DNA from: Manduca sexta
Lineage: Eukaryota > Arthropoda > Insecta > Lepidoptera > Sphingidae
Length of the DNA stretch: 64,000 bases
Direction of reading: 5' to 3'
Assembly (NCBI RefSeq): GCF_014839805.1
Contig: NC_051138.1
Span: forward strand, 11,468,983 to 11,532,982
Numbering within the stretch: position 1 is the first letter of the stretch; each line of letters starts with the position of its first letter. The notes under the pieces were generated by a model, which was not told the origin of the DNA, did not search any database, and worked only from the letters and a program-made list of their open reading frames with translations. A program made the position numbers and the translations under genes. Below are positions 47,455 through 57,399 of this stretch, in pieces.

Positions 47455-47668
47455 TAAGTCGAGTGGGGTCCAATAGGAAGTCCACTTGACAAGCGATGAT
47501 TACCCCTCGACAGTCGATGCAATTACGTCGGCCTGTTGAAAGTGTACATACACAGTCTGATCGCGTAACGCGACACATTTACGTGAGCCGCTATGGCAGG
47601 CTTTAACACCTTGTGTACGGTGGTCGCTATCCGGGCGGATATAAAATATATCTTACCATCAGCAAAAT
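47455..47668 (+). repeat. Repeat family R1, copy with microsatellite tail
   Basis: 'gtggggtccaatagga', 'cccctcgacagtcgatgcaa', 'acaccttgtgtacggtggtc' and 'gctatccgggcggatataaa' match R1. A long (TA)n tract follows 15 bp later. Confidence 0.7.
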
Positions 47669-47680
47669 TATACCTTGTTT

Positions 47681-47820
<140 letters not shown>

Positions 47821-47856
47821 TTCGGCCTTTGTTATATTTTTATAACAAAGGCCGAA
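47821..47856. other. Perfect 16-bp hairpin
   Basis: TTCGGCCTTTGTTATA (47821-47836), loop TTTT, then TATAACAAAGGCCGAA (47841-47856). It directly adjoins the (TA)n tract. No run of T suited to a Pol III terminator follows. Confidence 0.9.
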
Positions 47857-48264
47857 TTGTGTGATCCTTGGTGAGGTAAAGTTAAAGCTCTTATCACACT
47901 GATGAATTGGAAGCGAATTTACAAAGAGAGGTTGAAGGTTGTGCGCACTCGTCCAGTGTTATAAGACCGTTAACTTTACTAGACCACGGATGAAACACAG
48001 ACTGACTTTCGGCTTCGCCTGTATGAAACACTTCTTAGTATAACGCCGGTTGCAAACCAAAAAACTAAATTAATTTAAATTACTCGCATAGCTAAGAAAA
48101 TTAGGCTAGAACGTAGTATTATGTCAGGCCCTATTCCATTCATAGGGGCAATTTCGTCTTTTTGCAATTACAGGCGGCGTTCTAATCGAAGTAAAGCTTT
48201 AATATTCGTATGGATAAAGTGCAAAAAGAATCTTATTTACCTAAATCACCTATAAACGTATTAA
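47857..48264. other. Spacer
   Basis: No gene or repeat copy was recognised. Confidence 0.5.
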
Positions 48265-48776
48265 TCTATACTAATATATAAGCTTAAAGGTTTGTTTGTT
48301 TGAACGCGCTAGTCTCAGGCACTACTAGACTGATATTGAATTATTTTTCACATTAGTGAATTTAAAGTACGAAGGCGGCGACAGCCTGGTTGGTTGTGGA
48401 ACGGACTGCCGAGACGAATGTTCGCAGATTCAAAACCCAAAGGCACACAACTCTGACTTTTCTAAAATGATGTGTGTATTCTTTGTGAATTATCGCTTGC
48501 TTTTACGGTGAACGAAAACATCGTGAGGAAACCTGTACACCTGAGAAGTTCTCTATAGGAATTTCAAAGGTGTGAAGTCTACCAATCCGCACTAGGCCAG
48601 CGTGGTGGACTAAGGCCTAATCCCTCTCAGTAGTAGAGGAGGCCCGTGCCTAACAGTGGGACAGTATATAATACAGGGCTGATATTATTATTATTAACTA
48701 CGGACGCTACATTATTCCTGAGTGTATTATCCCGGAAAAACTTCTTCACGCGGGCTAAGCCGCGGGCAAATGCTAC
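48265..48776 (+). mobile_element. Short Helitron D interrupted by SINE-1
   Basis: The 5' end A|TCTATACTAATATATAAGC leads into 'ggtttgtttgtttgaacgcg', as in Helitrons C and G. The 3' end has hairpin CGCGGgctaagCCGCG, then CTAC at 48773-48776, a probable mutated CTAG. Without the SINE it is about 190 bp. Confidence 0.7.
48375..48695 (+). mobile_element. SINE-1 copy inside Helitron D
   Basis: Head, body and (ATT)n tail are present, with more substitutions than the copies at 7463 and 17146 (for example 'gacagcctggttggttgtgg'). Flanks 'aagtacgaa' and 'aactacgga' may be a decayed target duplication. Confidence 0.85.
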
Positions 48777-49059
48777 ATATAATAAGTATGAAGTAAAAAA
48801 AGCCATTTCATATTATGTCGGTCATTATTTGCCATGACCTGAGCATCGATTATATATAATATCCAGTTACTGGGTATCGTTCATAGCTGTAATTGTAAAA
48901 ATGAAGTAAAATAAAGGAAGGTAATATTAAAACATCACACACATTTGCAAAAGACTTTTTATAACCTATCAAATTGTTTCTCGTGGTTGACGCAAAATTT
49001 TACTTTTTACTCCGAAAATTTTTGAAAATGTTGTAAAATAAATTGCAGACACTATTGAA
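48777..49059. other. Spacer
   Basis: AT-rich; no gene was recognised. Confidence 0.4.
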
Positions 49060-49250
49060 TATATTTGGATAAATTTTGATACACGAATATACCATGTCCT
49101 GGATCAACACATAGGCTACTTGTTATGCCGGTAAGGAAAAAATAATAATTTAGATGACATCTTTTTAAATAGATGTTGCTGGCATCTAACGTTTTAAGGA
49201 ATTTTGTAGCATAAGCTTTTCCCGCAGGCGGAGTCGCGAGAAATTTCTAG
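49060..49250 (+). mobile_element. Helitron 3' remnant
   Basis: 'tttggataaattttgataca' leads to a GC-rich decayed hairpin ('cccgcaggcggagtcgcgag') and CTAG at 49247-49250. The 5' limit is not identified. Confidence 0.4.
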
Positions 49251-49802
49251 ATTTACTGCCGTGTTTATCAAATTGGTCAAATGAAGTAAATAGATGAATA
49301 CGGACGATGGTCTAATGATGACTCGTTATTCTAAAAGGAGTTATCGTTGTAGTCTAAGATCCGATATAACATCGACCTTCACCGATCTGTTTAATGGATA
49401 AAAATTATTCGATAGGAAATTTAGCTTATTAAAAATGATAAAAAACATGGGTTGCCTGATAAAATCTTGGCCAGGCTAAATTTAATAAAAAATTTAAAAA
49501 TGTTTTTTTTTTTAATATCACCATTGTGTTTAACGAAAAAATTTAACACTAACGGTAAGTACACAGCCTATACGACATGCAAACGGAGGGTTGCCTATTA
49601 TTTTCCTGGCATAACGTTTGGGTTGCCAGGTGTAAAGAGGTATTTCGCTCGTAGTTATTTTCACCTATTTGTTTAATCTATTAACCAAACATTAAAATAA
49701 GCGCTGTTTTATTGTGAATACGAAGATATAGGGTTGCCTGTAAAAAGTCTGTCCTGAATGACGGTTGCCGAATTTTAAAAAGTTAAATTTTAATGAGACT
49801 GG
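49251..49802. other. Spacer with repeated 'gggttgcc' words
   Basis: 'gggttgcctg/t' occurs at about 49449, 49588, 49620 and 49732. This may be an unidentified TE. The ORF at 49452-49676 has no domain. Confidence 0.35.
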
Positions 49803-50009
49803 GGACAACAAAGAGACAACAAAAAGGAACAACTTTTATCGGATGTAAGTACCTATAAAATAGTCAAAACAGACCCGACTATCAAAGTATTAAAGGCTAC
49901 TAGCTCTTTAATAAAAGATTACTCCGATAAGTTAAATCTTGACGTAAACTTGCTCGTTCCTTCGTGTGCAAAACCGCCTAAACTGTATGGGTTGCCAAAA
50001 ATACACAAA
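49803..50009 (+). pseudogene. Penelope-like element RT, N-terminal fragment
   Basis: The frame reads NKKEQLLSDVSTYKIVKTDP, TIKVLKATSSLIKDYSDKLN, then KPPKLYGLPKIHK. The TYKIVKTDPT region and LYGLPKIHK are characteristic of the start of the Penelope-like RT. The frame ends at KIHK, where AT-rich unrelated sequence begins. The catalytic palm domain is missing. It is probably the left part of the same copy whose nuclease lies at 51512. Confidence 0.75.
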
Positions 50010-50114
50010 TTTATTTTTTACTGTGTATGCTGTAGTACACGCAAACCTACTCCTTTTAATTGATTTAAAAGAAATTTAGCTCATAGATGGACTATGCAAC
50101 ATATATAGCTAACT

Positions 50115-50243
50115 AGCAATTTTAATTAGGCACCGACTCCAAAATTGGTATCCAATATATACTTGTTATGTGAAATTATTTATTGGTTATGAGTGGTTTT
50201 GAAGGCGGTTTAATTTTTTGTTAAAATTATTTTTATTTTTTGC
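50115..50243 (+). repeat. Repeat family R5, copy 2
   Basis: It is about 90% identical to 37159-37280. It sits between the PLE RT fragment and the tandem array. Confidence 0.7.
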
Positions 50244-50279
50244 TATTTTGTGTTAGTAAAAAATAGACCGTCTCAATGG

Positions 50280-51240
50280 CATAGTTGTGTTTCGCTCACG
50301 ATACGACTATCGCGCTGTGGTGTTACACCTCTGCCTACCCCTGAAAAGGGGAAAAGGTGTGATGCTATATATATGTATGGATGTAAGAAGTAGAGTCAAC
50401 TAAACCTAACGCAAAAACACAACTAATGTGTTTCGCTCGCAGTACGACTATCGCGCTGAAATGTTAAACCTCTGTCTACCATTGAAAAGGGTAAAAGGTG
50501 TGATGCTACATATATGTGTATGTAAAAAGTGGAGTCAACTAAACCCAACGCAAAAACACAACTAATGTGTTTCGCTCGCAGTACGACTATCGCGCTGAAA
50601 TGTTAAACCTCTGCCTACCACTGAAAAGGGTAAAAGGTGTGATGCTACATATATGTGTATGTAAAAAGTGGAGTCAACTAAACCCAAGACAAAAACACAA
50701 CTAATGTGTTTCGCACGCAGTACGACTATCGCGATGAAATTATACGACTCTGCCTACCCCTGACACGGGGAAAAGGTGTGATGCTATATATATTTATGTA
50801 AGAAGTAGATTCGAGGAAACCTAACGCAAAAACACAACTGATATATTTGGCTCACAGTACAACTATCGCGCTGTGGTGTAACACCTCTGCCTACCCCTGA
50901 AAAGGGGAAAAGGTGTGATGCTATATTTATGTATGTATGTAAGAAGTAGAGTCCACTAAACCCAACACAAAAACACAACTAATTTGTTTTGCACGCAGTA
51001 CGACTATTGCGATGAAATTATACGCCTCTGCCTACCCCTGACACGGGGAAAAGGTGTGATGCTATATATATGTGTAAGAAGTAGATTCAAGGAAACCTAA
51101 CGCAAAAACACAACTGATATATTTCGATCATACTATAACTATTGCGCTGTGGTGTTACATCTCTGCCTACCCCTAAAAGGGGAAAAAGGTGTGATGCTAT
51201 ATGTATAAGTATGTGAGAAGTACGGTCAACCAAATGCAAA
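50280..51240 (+). repeat. Tandem array of seven 135-141 bp units derived from SINE-2
   Basis: Landmarks 'tacgactat' or variants occur at 50302, 50443, 50582, 50721, 50858, 50999 and 51134. Each unit has 'tgtgtttcgctcgcagtacg', 'cctctgcctacc-ctga-aa', 'ggtgtgatgctatat' and 'cgcaaaaacacaact'. These correspond to the head and 3' end of SINE-2 with the B-box middle deleted, so the array looks like an amplified, internally deleted SINE. Confidence 0.85.
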
Positions 51241-51249
51241 AACATAACT

Positions 51250-51511
51250 AAATACGTCACAGGAAAGCTAAATTCGCGATTTCGTTTTCTTGGACGACAT
51301 AATTATTCTAGGTTTTTTTAATTTTAAAATCAAACTACTGAAGCGATCTTGAAGAAAATTTAATGGGACCAATCTGGAAAGAAATTCTTTCTAATAAAAA
51401 AATAATTTTCTAAATCGGTTCATAAATGAGCGAGTGCTGAGGTAACAAACAAGCAAAAAAAAAATAAATCACGTCGAATTGATAACCTCCTCCTTTTTTT
51501 GAAGTCGGTTA
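51250..51511. repeat. Repeat R4, end 'gaagtcggttaaa'
   Basis: It ends 'cctcctttttttgaagtcgg' then 'ttaaaa'. This is the inverse of the accgactccaaaa start of R5, so R5, the array and R4 may be one inserted composite. The ORF on the minus strand has no domain. Confidence 0.4.
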
Positions 51512-51895
51512 AAAATAGATTGCAACTGTGGCCTCTCTTATATCGGGCAAACAAAAAGAAATATAGGGACCCGCGTAAAAGAACATATAGCTGACGTGAA
51601 ACACCGACGCTCGACGAAGTCTGCAGTCGCTGAACACTCTGAAGGAGGCGCCAATCATTATCTGCGACTAGACAAGCCACAAATCCTCACCAAAGAACAC
51701 CGATTCCTGCCCAGAATGATTTGCCAGGCTATTGAAATTAAAAAACATCCTAATTTCAATAGGAAATATGGTTGGAAGCTTGCACAAGCCTGGGATCCAG
51801 TTCTACATTTAATTAAATCGAAACCCAAAAGACCGGCTGCCAGACTTCAAGACACTGTGAGCTCATTCTGCGTAGATCGGACCACTAACAGCTAA
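51512..51895 (+). pseudogene. Penelope-like element GIY-YIG endonuclease (5' truncated)
   Basis: The frame opens KIDCNCGLSYIGQTKRNIG, then TRVKEHIADVKHRR, AVAEHSEGG, RFLPRMICQAIEIKKHPNF and WKLAQAWDPV, to a stop at 51895. GLSYIG is the GIY-YIG motif, preceded by CNC, and R/E residues follow as in the PLE nuclease domain. The open frame starts upstream of the GTG at 51596. PLEs join this nuclease to an RT; the RT palm is absent here. The nuclease would nick target DNA. It is followed by the element's 3' tail. Confidence 0.85.
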
Positions 51896-51917
51896 AATTT
51901 AAAAAAAAAAAAGTTGT

Positions 51918-51968
51918 ATAAATTTGTTTAATTTCAATGTCTAACATTCGCGTAAACATAAGAAATCA
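51918..51968 (+). repeat. Penelope-like 3' terminal sequence
   Basis: 'gtttaatttcaatgtctaac' and 'attcgcgtaaacataagaaa' follow the nuclease stop by about 25 bp. It anchors the identity of the solitary copies elsewhere in the window. Confidence 0.75.
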
Positions 51969-52075
51969 TTATAATATATATATAAATCTCCTTCCATTAA
52001 TCACAAATATAAGTACTTACCTATGAATTTGTTATAACAGCAACAAAAGTATTTAAATTATAAACACACTACCAG

Positions 52076-52886
52076 CTACCTATAAGTCATCATCATCATC
52101 ATCATCATCTCAGCCACAGAAGCAGAAGTCCACTGCTGAACATAGGCCTCCCCCAAGGATCTCCACGTCGACCTGTTGGAAGCGGCCTGCATCCAGTGAC
52201 TTCCTGCGACCTTAGCCAGGTCGTCCGTCCACTTTGTAGGCGGGCGTCCGACATTTCGCTTGCCTGTACGTGGCCTCCACTCTAGAACCTTTCGACCCCA
52301 ACGGTCATCGGTTCTTCGAGCTATGTGTCCGGCCCACTGCCACTTCAACTTGCTAATCCTATGGGCTATGTCGGTAACCTTTGTTCTCCTACGGATCTCC
52401 TCATTTCTCATTCGATCTCGTAGGGAAATACCGAGCATAGCCCTCTCCATAGCTCGTTGAGTGACCTTGAGCCTCCTAATGAGGCCCACAATGAGAGGCC
52501 ACGTCTCGGTGCCGTATGTTATCACTGGTAACACACAACTATCGAAGACTTTCGATTTAAGGCAATGAGGTATTTTGGACGAGAAGACGTTGCGAAGTTT
52601 CCCGAACGCTGCCCAACCGAGTTGGATTCGACGATTGACCTCTCTCTCGAAGTTGGACCTTCCTAGCTGGACCACTTGTCCTAAATAGACATATTCGTCT
52701 ACAACTTCGAGAGTCGAGCCCCCAACTTCGATGGGGGTGGGCACAACATGGACATTCGACATGATCTTCGTTTTGTCCATGTTCATTTTAAGACCCACCT
52801 GTTGGGAGACTCGATTAAGGTCTTCGAGCATAGTGCTAAGGAGGTGAGTGATATAGTTTCCACTGAAAGAGTTTGAAGGCGTTTTC
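52076..52886 (-). pseudogene. RTE RT thumb and C-terminus, FADD deleted
   Basis: The frame reads GNYITHL directly into LSTMLEDLNRVSQQVGLKMN and MDKTKIMSN. In RTE proteins a block of about 16 residues containing (R)FADD lies between THL and the ...STML segment, so both catalytic aspartates of that motif are gone. It continues with YVYLGQV, ITYGTETWPL and RRTKVTDIAHRISKLKWQWA, to YVQQWTSASVAEMMMMMMM, where the ORF runs through the (ATG)n tail. Confidence 0.85.
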
Positions 52887-53129
52887 CAGCGCGGCAGTGA
52901 ACAGTTTCGGAGATATAACATCTCCCTGTCTCACGCCTCTCTGTAGTGGAATAGCCTTCGTGCTCTGATCTTGTACTCGGACCGACATGGTGACGTTATT
53001 GTATATACACCTCAACACTTCGATGTACCGATAGTCAATGTGGCACCGCTGGAGAGACTGTAGCACAGCCCAGGTCTCGATCGAATCAAAGGCTTTCTCA
53101 TAGTCCACAAACGCTAAGCAAAGCGGCAA
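52836..53129 (-). pseudogene. RTE RT palm segment
   Basis: LPLCLAFVDYEKAFDSIETW contains the first catalytic Asp region, followed by SVRVQDQSTKAIPLQRG and VRQGDVISPKLFTAALENAF. It is in a different frame from the preceding part. The frame ends just before the position where the FADD motif should be. Confidence 0.85.
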
Positions 53130-54448
53130 GTTATACTCCTCGGTTTTTGTATGACTTGCCGAAGCGTATGAATGTGGTCTATAGTACTAAAGCCTTTTCG
53201 GAAACCGGCTTGTTCGGGAGGCTGGAAGTCATCAAACCTGCGTTCGAGACGATTTGTGATGACCCTCGAAAACAACTTATAGATATGGCTCAGGAGCGAA
53301 ATGGGCCCGTAATTCTTCAGCAAAGTGTTATCACGTTTTTTGAAGAACAGTACCACCACGCTCCTGCTCCATGCCTCTGGCGTTGAACCCTCGAGGAGAA
53401 CGGAATTGAAGAGCGTCTGAAGGACTTTCAGTATTGGCGTTTCGCCCGCTTTCAGAAGCTCTGAAGTGATTCCGTCCTCACCCGGCGCCTTGTTGTTCTT
53501 AAGTTGCTTCAGGGCCATCTCAATCTCACACAGGCTGATGTCCGGGATATCATCGCTAAAGTGTCGGATCAACTCGGCTCTCGGGTCTTCAGCCGAGCTA
53601 ACAGTCGGTTTGGCAACCGAGGTGTAAAGCTGTCCGTAGAACCTCTCGATCTCCCTTAATACCTCTGCCCTCGTCGATACCATGCGGCCGCCGTCCATCT
53701 TCAGCCTAGACAACTGGCTTTGCCCAATAGACAAGTCTCTTGCAAACACTTTGGAGCCTCCGTTCCGCTCGATTGTCTCTTTAATGCTCACAGTATTGTG
53801 AGCAAGGACATCGTGTCGCAAGGACTTCCAGATCCGTCTATTGAGCCGCCGATATGCTTCGGCGTCATCGGAAGACTGCAGCGCCATAGATCGACGTTCG
53901 GCTATGAGGTCAAGAGTGTGGATCGAGAGTTTTTGTGGTCTATCTCTACGGCGAGGTCTAAAATACTTAGATCCCACCGTATGGACAGCTTCTACCAAAC
54001 CGCTGTTTAGCTCGTCCACTGCAAGGTTTTCTTTTAAGCAATCAAAGCGATTTGCCAGCTCAAGTTGAAAGCTTTCGGGGTTTTGGACATGGACGCGAGT
54101 AGGTCGGAGCGTAGACTTTATCAAGCGACGCCTTTCTAATTGGACTTTGATATTCAATGAGCCTCTAACCATTCGGTGATCACTGCCGGTTTTCACCCTG
54201 TTGATCACAGAGACATCACTGAACATCCGTCTATTCGTCGACAAGATGCAATCTATCTCGTTTCTCGTAGAACCGTCAGGACTCAGCCAGGTCCATTTCC
54301 TGTGCGGCGGCTTCTGGAAAAAAGAGTTCATCGCAAAGAGTCCCTGTTTTTCCAGAAAGTCGGCCAGCCTCTGACCCTTGAGGTTCCGTTGCCCATGTCC
54401 AAATTGCCCCACTTTCAACTCTGCATCGCTTCTCATGCCTAACTTTGC
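53114..54448 (-). pseudogene. RTE endonuclease C-part and RT N-part
   Basis: The frame begins in the APE endonuclease at NAKLGMRSDAELKVGQFGHG (the conserved DFNAKLG with its front lost) and includes WTWLSPDGSTRNEIDCIL and the closing GSDHRMV motif. A linker leads to RT motifs LKNNKAPGEDGI, PEAWSRSVVVLFFKKRD, NYGPISLLSHIYKLFSRVI and EQAGFRKGFSTIDHIHTL. The frame is lost at VIQK because one A is missing. About 20 residues upstream of NAKLG, in a longer ORF to 54508, come from a foldback junction and flanking DNA, not from RTE. Confidence 0.88.
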
Positions 54449-54465
54449 GTTAGGCATGAGAAGCG
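54427..54465. other. Perfect 17-bp foldback at the RTE 5' junction
   Basis: CGCTTCTCATGCCTAAC (54427-54443), 5-nt loop TTTGC, GTTAGGCATGAGAAGCG (54449-54465). One arm is RTE coding sequence (AKLGMRS); the other is its inverted copy just beyond the truncation point. Confidence 0.9.
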
Positions 54466-54778
54466 AAAGAAATTCATAGAAAGTGCTGCCATCTTTATTA
54501 AAAAACATACTACGACACTAAGCCGCTTGACTGCGGGTTACCTTACGCCTGTAGCGTCACAATTTCACTTTGGTAACGGAATTTCTGGAGAACTAAATAC
54601 AAGGTGCGCCATCTAACGTTATTTAAAAAAGTAATCAATATCGATTAAATTAACAAACAACGGGCTAATAGCCGATAGATGTCATTATTAAGTGATCATA
54701 ATTAATAAGTTACGCTATTATAATTATTTTCTATTGTCTGATATGTTGTCAATTTAAATTTGCCTATATTTTAGTATC
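54466..54778. other. Spacer
   Basis: The first 45 bp are open in frame with the RTE ORF but do not look like RTE protein. No gene was recognised. Confidence 0.45.
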
Positions 54779-55088
54779 ACCGAAAACCTAAAAGAGAAGC
54801 CGGTGGGAATCGGCTTGTATGGACGCTTCGCCACTGGTAAGTACTACCGTAATGTCTATTTCTGCCGTTAAGCAGCAGTGAGTAGTCATTGTTATGTTCC
54901 GGTTTAAAGAACGTTGTAGCCAGTATAACTACTGGACATAAGTGAAGAGCGCAGTGGAGTACCAAACAATATTTTGTAATTCAAGGTGTTGGATGGTGTT
55001 TCTACTATTTGTAGGCGGTCATATCGCTTACCATCAGTCAAACGGCAAGCTCGTTTCGACATTCAAAGTAATAAAAAATAAAAAAAAG
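54779..55088 (+). repeat. Repeat family R2, copy 3, with R9 head and A-rich tail
   Basis: The head 'gagaagccggtgggaatcgg' and 'cttcgccactggta' (R9) joins the R2 body 'taccgtaatgtctatttctg', 'gtgttggatggtgtttctac' and 'tatcgcttaccatcagtcaa', with an A-rich end at 55065-55088. Confidence 0.65.
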
Positions 55089-56855
55089 TCTGAGTTTTGT
55101 ATATTTGTTACATGTAAATGTTTAATCATTAAAGAATTAAGATTTAATTTCAATGACTTACCGTTACATTGTATTTTAATTTTTACTTATGTTGCAAAAA
55201 TGAGTAGGTTACATAATTATTATATTGTTGAACATTAGGAAAAACAAAAACATGGATACATTATTTATCTTTCGGAATTATTGGATATCTTCACTAAAAA
55301 AGATTTAGAATCATACTATATACATAATACAATGTACACACAAAATATAACATAGAAAGATGTTATAGTGTGCCAGCGATCTGGCATATAGATGTACTAT
55401 ATCCCAGAATAAATACTCAGGTCACCTTTCCGCACCTAGCCAATCATAATATCACTCAAAACAGACAGCCGTTAACTTCGATAGGCTCACTACAATCAGA
55501 TTTTATTTTTTTCCTTTTAGGTCAGCGATAACCGAATCCTGTAGCTTTCTGACTTCTTATTTACTAAATCGATGGATGACGTCATACATTGAAATATAAT
55601 GAAGACCGACTTCATGCATTTAAAGAATAATCAATTAACTAATTCAACAATAAAAGTGGAGAAATGCAGTTACAAATATTCTTGTAGTACGAAAATATTT
55701 TAATAAATGTGTAGAAGGTAATATATTTAATAAATCCCGATAGATCTTTTAATGCAATTACCAAAACGATAATTTATTATAAAAGTGTAATAATTATGGC
55801 ATCGAAATAGCTGTGGCAATTATCGTATAATAACTCCAATCAATTTTTATCAGTACAGGTCCCAGTGTCATTAATCTGTAAAATCAATTCATGTTTTAAA
55901 TTCAACCTTAGAGACGATATACGAACGTCAAAGAACTGTAAACTTTTATTATACAAAAGTACATTTACAACGTGAAAACGTGAGTCGAATTACTGGAGGT
56001 AACGTAAAACACGGTATTTAAATGCCAATGAAATGACAGTGTGCCTCTCAAATTCCGACTTGATTTCGATTTCTTTACATTCAAGAAATTGTGATAAAGA
56101 AGCCTACAGGACTTATAAAGCGCTGTACCCGACTCTGACGTGATGTCATTTTAATGGAACATTTAAAAATTAATAGTCGTAATGGTAATTATAATGGATA
56201 TGATTTAAGAGTTTATTCTAAAATGAATAAAATTGTTAATAAAATAAGGCATTTTAAGAAACAGCTATTGTCTAGCCCTGACAAAATTCTTTTACGTAAC
56301 GGCCCTGAATTGAAAATCTGTCAAGCATCATAGGCTATAAAAACCGGAATTTCCTTTCAAATTTTGCGCCTAGTTGTTCATCAAACATGTAAAGGAAAAA
56401 CTTTCAAGGGTACATTGCCAATAATTACAAAAGTTTTCACCAAGTTGTTACTAAGGAAAATTCCCTTTCCAAATGGACCTTTGGAGTAGTTTATCACAAT
56501 TGACAACTTCAGATTTATATTTAATGAAAAAGCTGAATAGTGAATTAATAATCTTAGTAATATTATAAATGACTTAAGGTATAATTAAAAATAGGTCACA
56601 GGAAATCTCTTAACTCTACTACATATATATGGTATATCTAGGAGGCATTCAGTTTCTCTTGCGCAGATCATGCGCAGTACGGAAACGCGCGATTTTGAAT
56701 CTTATGACAAACTTTTGTTAACGAAAATGGCTCATCAAAGTGTACGGTAAAGTAAACTCTATGCAACAAAAACATTAAGCAACAAATAACCATCGCATTC
56801 AACAAAACGCAAACAATAACTTTAAGAAAAGCAGTTGAAAAAGTTTGTTTACACG
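55089..56855. other. AT-rich spacer
   Basis: No gene or repeat copy was recognised. Confidence 0.5.
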
Positions 56856-56879
56856 TATAGCCTACCACTTAAGTCTGGC

Positions 56880-57125
56880 CGAAAAACACTGCCATTTATC
56901 ATGCCAGGCACCTGTGGCTGCACTTTTTTGGCACGCGCGCGTTTTGGCGGCGTTCACGTAATGGTTCGCGAGAGAGCGCGCGCGGGCGTCACGGCTGCTT
57001 GGGGCACACTGAGCGGCGCAACCCGCGCCCCGCATCGACCGCGCCAACCCCGCGGCTCACAGCCCTTGTTACTCACGAGACAATTAATGCGATTGAGCTT
57101 TTTCGAGAATGGCCTCGCGACGAAC
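56880..57125. promoter_or_regulatory. CpG-rich island, possible promoter
   Basis: About 250 bp rich in CpG ('cacgcgcgcgttttggcggc', 'gcgcgcgcgggcgtc', 'cccgcggctcac') lies in AT-rich DNA. ORFs cross it on both strands (for example 56835-57143) without known domains, as expected in stop-poor GC-rich DNA. No inverted ends were seen. It could be a promoter or first exon of a host gene, or a repeat. Confidence 0.3.
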
Positions 57126-57399
57126 AACTTTTTCAAAGCATGAAACGGATTGAAATGTTTAATTGATTAAACTATTTATGTATTTTTGCTTGTATTTAAT
57201 GTGGCCTTAAATATATCAAATCTTCCTGGCTATAACAATCGCCGCTTTAAAATAATTATATTCTAAAATAACTAACACTGAGTAATTAACAAGAAAGCAC
57301 AATATTTACTTTAGTGTCATTATAACAATGCCGCTGTAAGTGATTGATAAAGTAATGAGAGAATATTAGTATCGAAATTTACGTTGATTTTATATAAAA
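57126..57399. other. Spacer
   Basis: AT-rich; no gene was recognised. Confidence 0.5.

Larger units (their letters stand above)
52081..54448 (-). mobile_element. RTE-type LINE, 5' truncated and inactivated
   Basis: It is oriented right to left. The 5' truncation junction is at about 54448, inside the endonuclease. The coding region runs to the 3' end, where it passes into (ATG)n (TCATCATC... at 52087-52110 on plus), the usual RTE ending. Mutations are a 1-nt loss in an A-run near 53120, a frameshift near 52880, and a deletion removing the RT FADD motif. The last 100 bp are shared with the fragment at 8022 and, in part, with SINE-1. Confidence 0.9.

Noticed and set aside
53147..54442. Several plus-strand ORFs of 60-100 residues
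   Set aside because: Antisense shadows of the RTE coding region.
56835..57143. 102-residue ORF and opposing minus-strand ORFs in the CpG-rich block
   Set aside because: Open frames in all directions are expected in GC-rich DNA. No domain and no consistent splice structure was seen.
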